This document shows positions 6,653 through 8,435 of a stretch of 8,435 nucleotides of DNA, piece by piece. The first letter of the stretch is position 1. Each line of letters opens with the position of its first letter. The position numbers and the translations under genes are program-made. The stretch is from JBBSGC01 sp038254525 (GTDB lineage: Bacteria > Actinomycetota > Actinomycetes > Propionibacteriales > Nocardioidaceae), in assembly GCA_038254525.1 (NCBI GenBank), contig JBBSGC010000085.1:1-8435 (forward strand), in the 5' to 3' direction. The notes beneath the pieces are model-generated. The model did not search any database. It was given only the letters and a program-made list of their open reading frames with translations, and was not told the DNA's origin.

Positions 6653-6687
6653 GTGACTACGAGGTCCACCACGCTGCTTGTAGTCAC
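6653..6687. repeat. 11-bp stem-loop with 13-base loop
   Basis: GTGACTACGAG (6653-6663) faces CTTGTAGTCAC (6677-6687). The outer eight pairs are perfect, then one G-T wobble, then two more pairs. The loop is 13 bases. It is the longest helix I find in the non-coding region and lies about 150 bp upstream of the hydrolase gene. Confidence 0.75.
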
Positions 6688-6721
6688 GTATGCACGGAGC
6701 GTGTACCGCGGCCATGACCCA

Positions 6722-6750
6722 TTGCGCTCGCATGATCGCCCGCGTACCGT
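6722..6750 (+). promoter_or_regulatory. Candidate promoter of the GH26-like gene
   Basis: TTGCGC (6722-6727), a 17-bp spacer, then TACCGT (6745-6750). Both boxes fit loose actinobacterial housekeeping consensus at ideal spacing. The predicted start near 6757 gives a leader of about 80 nt before the ATG at 6836. Confidence 0.4.
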
Positions 6751-6762
6751 GCCCATGCGAGC
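6726..6762. promoter_or_regulatory. 9-bp inverted repeat around the -10, possible operator
   Basis: GCTCGCATG (6726-6734) and CATGCGAGC (6754-6762) are perfect reverse complements, 19 bp apart. The left arm overlaps the end of the candidate -35 and the right arm covers the predicted transcript start. Such bracketing suits a repressor site, or a leader stem-loop if transcription starts upstream. Confidence 0.4.
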
Positions 6763-6835
6763 TCCCTCCCGCGCTCGTCCCTTAGCCGTCGCGGCCAAAG
6801 AGCGGTCGACAACCAGCCCCTGGTAGGCGTAGAAG

Positions 6836-7777
6836 ATGATCCGTCGAGTGAAGTTGTTTGCCGCGGTCGCGGCCGTGGGGCTCATCGTCCTAAGCCTGGC
6901 CGGTAGCCCCACCGAAGCAACGACAATAGTCAAGTTCGGAGCTCGAGCGGGCAGGACCGTTTCTGCTTATCAGGCGTACGAGACGCGCGTCCATCACCAA
7001 GTGGCCGATGCCCGGCTATATTATCGGTGGAACCAGCCGTTTCCGGATGCGACAGCGGCATGGGCGCGAGACAACGGACGACAGGTGTTTCTGAGCGTTT
7101 TCCCAAGGAGAACGGACGGAACGCCGGTTCTGTGGAAAGACATTGCGGCGTCGCAGCCCGGATCTGCCATCTACGCCCAAATGTTGACGTGGGCTACCGA
7201 GATAAAGGATTTCAACGCCCCCGTCCTCTTCAGCTTCAATCACGAACCAGAGGCGAAGGCTTCTTCTGGCCTAGGCACCCCGGCAGAGTACCAGTCAGCC
7301 TGGCAGAAGTTTATCACGGTGCTCCGGGCCCAGGGCGTTGTCAATGCGGAGTATGTCTTTATCGGAACGTCATACGGGTACGGCCGGGGGCGGACTCAAC
7401 TCTATTACCCGGGCGATTCCTACGTCGATGCCATCGGTGCCGACGCCTACAACTGGTACACATGTCGTCCTGGCATAGCGAACCCCTGGTTCTCGATGAA
7501 GAACCTCGTTGACCGCATGATGTCGTTCGCCAATAATCACCCGACGAAGTCCCTGATGCTGCCCGAGTTCGGGACCACGGAGGATCCGGGCGACTCCAAC
7601 CGGAAGGCTCAGTGGTACCTTGACGCTGAGGAGTTGTTTAAGACGCCTCCGTATGATCGGTTCGTGCTGATTAACGAGTACGACACACAGGATGCATGTG
7701 CTTTTCGACCCGACAGCTCCGCCACATCCCTAACCGCATTTGCGACCTGGTTGAACGATCCATATTATGCCGGGTGA
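6836..7777 (+). CDS. Secreted GH26-like glycoside hydrolase
   Basis: Predicted exported polysaccharide-cleaving enzyme of 313 residues. A signal peptide spans about 1-28 (MIRRVKLF, then a hydrophobic core, ending SPTEA). The rest reads as one (beta/alpha)8-type domain. FSFNHEPEA (133-140 region) holds the likely acid/base Glu137 after His136. YYPGDSYVDAIGADAYNWY (190-208) is a typical GH26 block. MLPEFGTTEDP has the likely nucleophile Glu244, and RKAQWYLDAEELFK follows. Cys210 and Cys288, the only cysteines, may form a disulfide. GGTAGG lies 8 nt before the ATG. No carbohydrate-binding module or anchor is seen. GC is about 57-58% in sampled lines, with many A/T-ending codons, unlike its neighbours, which suggests acquisition. 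GH26 enzymes act on beta-mannans or mixed beta-glucans; the substrate here is unknown. Confidence 0.8.
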   Translation: MIRRVKLFAAVAAVGLIVLSLAGSPTEATTIVKFGARAGRTVSAYQAYETRVHHQVADARLYYRWNQPFPDATAAWARDNGRQVFLSVFPRRTDGTPVLWKDIAASQPGSAIYAQMLTWATEIKDFNAPVLFSFNHEPEAKASSGLGTPAEYQSAWQKFITVLRAQGVVNAEYVFIGTSYGYGRGRTQLYYPGDSYVDAIGADAYNWYTCRPGIANPWFSMKNLVDRMMSFANNHPTKSLMLPEFGTTEDPGDSNRKAQWYLDAEELFKTPPYDRFVLINEYDTQDACAFRPDSSATSLTAFATWLNDPYYAG

Positions 7778-7905
7778 GGACGTCTGTGCACATCTCGGTC
7801 GGAGGGCAACTCGACCTGGAGGTCAACCTATGCGTTCCTGGGGACTTCTATCAGTGACGGGCGCCGGACGGACAGGCTATCCCAGGCATTAGCAGGCTGG
7901 TTTTC
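7778..7905. other. Intergenic gap between convergent genes
   Basis: 128 bp separate the hydrolase stop from the mfd stop. I see a short dyad GACCTGGAGGTC (7813-7824), three copies of CAGGC within 7873-7898, and a weak CCAG/CTGG pairing followed by TTTT at 7901-7904 on the plus strand. No convincing bidirectional terminator is visible. Confidence 0.5.
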
Positions 7906-8435
7906 CTAAGTTCGTCCTCCCGAGCTGCCGGCCGCGGCCAGCACTGGCCGGTCGACCACCGACTCGATCACCTCTCGGCACCAGGTCAGAAGTGCCTCGT
8001 CCTTGACCGGTGCACCACCGACAGGCGCCGTCCGCGGTCGCGGCACCAGAATCGTACGCACGCTGGGCTTGAGAATGCTCCCCGGGTAGAGCCGCTGAAG
8101 CCGCAGCGAGCCCGACTCGGGCAGCTCGACGGGAGCGAAGCGCACCGACTGCCCCGCGACGGTGATGTCGGTGAGTCCGGCGCTGCGGGCCCGCACTCGC
8201 AGCCGGGCGACCTCGAACAGGCTGAGCACCGGGGCGGGCGGGTCGCCGTAGCGGTCGTTGATCTCCGCGCGTACCTCCGCGATGTCCTCGTCGGTGTGCA
8301 CCGCGGCCAGCCGCTTGTACATCTCCAGGCGCAGCCGCTCGCTCGGCACGTAGTCGTGGGGGAGGTGCGCGTCGACCGGCAGCTCCAGGCGGACCTCGCG
8401 CTGCTCGGGCTCGCCGTCGCCGCGGAACTCGGCGA
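7906..8435 (-). CDS. mfd: Transcription-repair coupling factor Mfd, C-terminal part
   Basis: Mfd displaces stalled RNA polymerase at lesions and recruits UvrA. The window holds only the last 176 residues; the N-terminal UvrB-like, RNA-polymerase-binding and translocase parts lie beyond the right edge. The visible part is the TRCF C-terminal domain: VRLELPVDAHLPHDYVPSER, LRLEMYKRLAAVHTDEDI, and VRAEINDRYGDPPAPVLSLF. It ends at TAG (7908-7906) after an SSGGRT tail. An internal ATG at 8349 is not the start, since homologous sequence continues upstream to the edge. It is convergent with the hydrolase gene. Confidence 0.95.
   Translation of the reverse strand, partial: AEFRGDGEPEQREVRLELPVDAHLPHDYVPSERLRLEMYKRLAAVHTDEDIAEVRAEINDRYGDPPAPVLSLFEVARLRVRARSAGLTDITVAGQSVRFAPVELPESGSLRLQRLYPGSILKPSVRTILVPRPRTAPVGGAPVKDEALLTWCREVIESVVDRPVLAAAGSSGGRT

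Larger units (their letters stand above)
6279..6835. other. 557-bp non-coding divergent region rich in inverted repeats
   Basis: No convincing gene is seen on either strand between the minus-strand lipoprotein gene and the plus-strand hydrolase gene. GC is about 62% in a sampled line (6421-6480), lower than the flanking housekeeping genes. It holds two candidate promoters and a run of short hairpins: CTTGC/GCAAG (6452-6464), GGTCCGC/GCGGACC (6561-6577), GGCCC/GGGCC (6622-6636), an 11-bp stem (6653-6687) and a 9-bp repeat (6726-6762). No tRNA T-arm or known riboswitch pattern was recognised. Confidence 0.6.

Noticed and set aside
6279..6835. tRNA gene or tRNA-derived attachment site
   Set aside because: GGTTCGC at 6515-6521 resembles a T-loop, but the flanking stem does not pair and no anticodon or acceptor arm fits.
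7813..7824. GACCTGGAGGTC as an SOS (LexA) box
   Set aside because: It does not match the actinobacterial TCGAAC-N4-GTTCGA form, and it lies downstream of both convergent genes.
7881..7904. Intrinsic terminator for the hydrolase gene
   Set aside because: The pairing is only CCAG/CTGG with a two-pair inner stem and a bulge, then four T. Too weak to list as a feature.

Overview
The window is high-GC (about 73% in a sampled coding line, 5041-5100) and matches a conserved actinobacterial chromosome neighbourhood. Read along the minus strand it runs mfd, SurA_N-type lipoprotein, mazG, eno, divIC/ftsB-like, DUF501, ppx/gppA, then a family 5 uracil-DNA glycosylase. Mycobacterium tuberculosis has a related series (mfd, mazG, lpqU, eno, Rv1024, Rv1025, ppx2), so an actinobacterium is nearly certain. 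The genus cannot be fixed from sequence alone.

Layout. Positions 1-735 hold most of a UDGb-type uracil-DNA glycosylase, cut by the window start. It overlaps ppx/gppA (732-1733) by four bases. Ppx overlaps the DUF501 gene (1717-2217), which follows the divIC/ftsB-like gene (2232-3050); that gene lies 15 bp after enolase (3066-4355). These five genes look like one transcription unit read from a promoter in the 212-bp gap upstream of eno. Across that gap lie mazG (4568-5545) and the lipoprotein gene (5577-6278), probably a second unit with its own promoter near 6315. The carboxy-terminal part of mfd (7906-8435) enters from the right edge.

The odd part is 6279-7905. It lies between the lipoprotein gene and mfd, which are usually close together. 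It holds a 557-bp non-coding stretch rich in inverted repeats and one plus-strand gene (6836-7777) for a secreted GH26-like glycoside hydrolase. GC in sampled lines of that gene is about 57-58%, far below its neighbours, so it looks like an acquired insert. A -35/-10-like pair lies upstream, and a perfect 9-bp inverted repeat brackets its -10.

Functionally the minus-strand genes are housekeeping: transcription-coupled repair (Mfd), nucleotide-pool cleaning (MazG), glycolysis (Eno), division (DivIC/FtsB), polyphosphate or (p)ppGpp metabolism (Ppx/GppA) and uracil excision (UDGb). I see no clear evidence of a wholly new system. The best leads are the structured region 6450-6762, the inserted hydrolase, and a divIC product with 15-bp tandem repeats at both ends.
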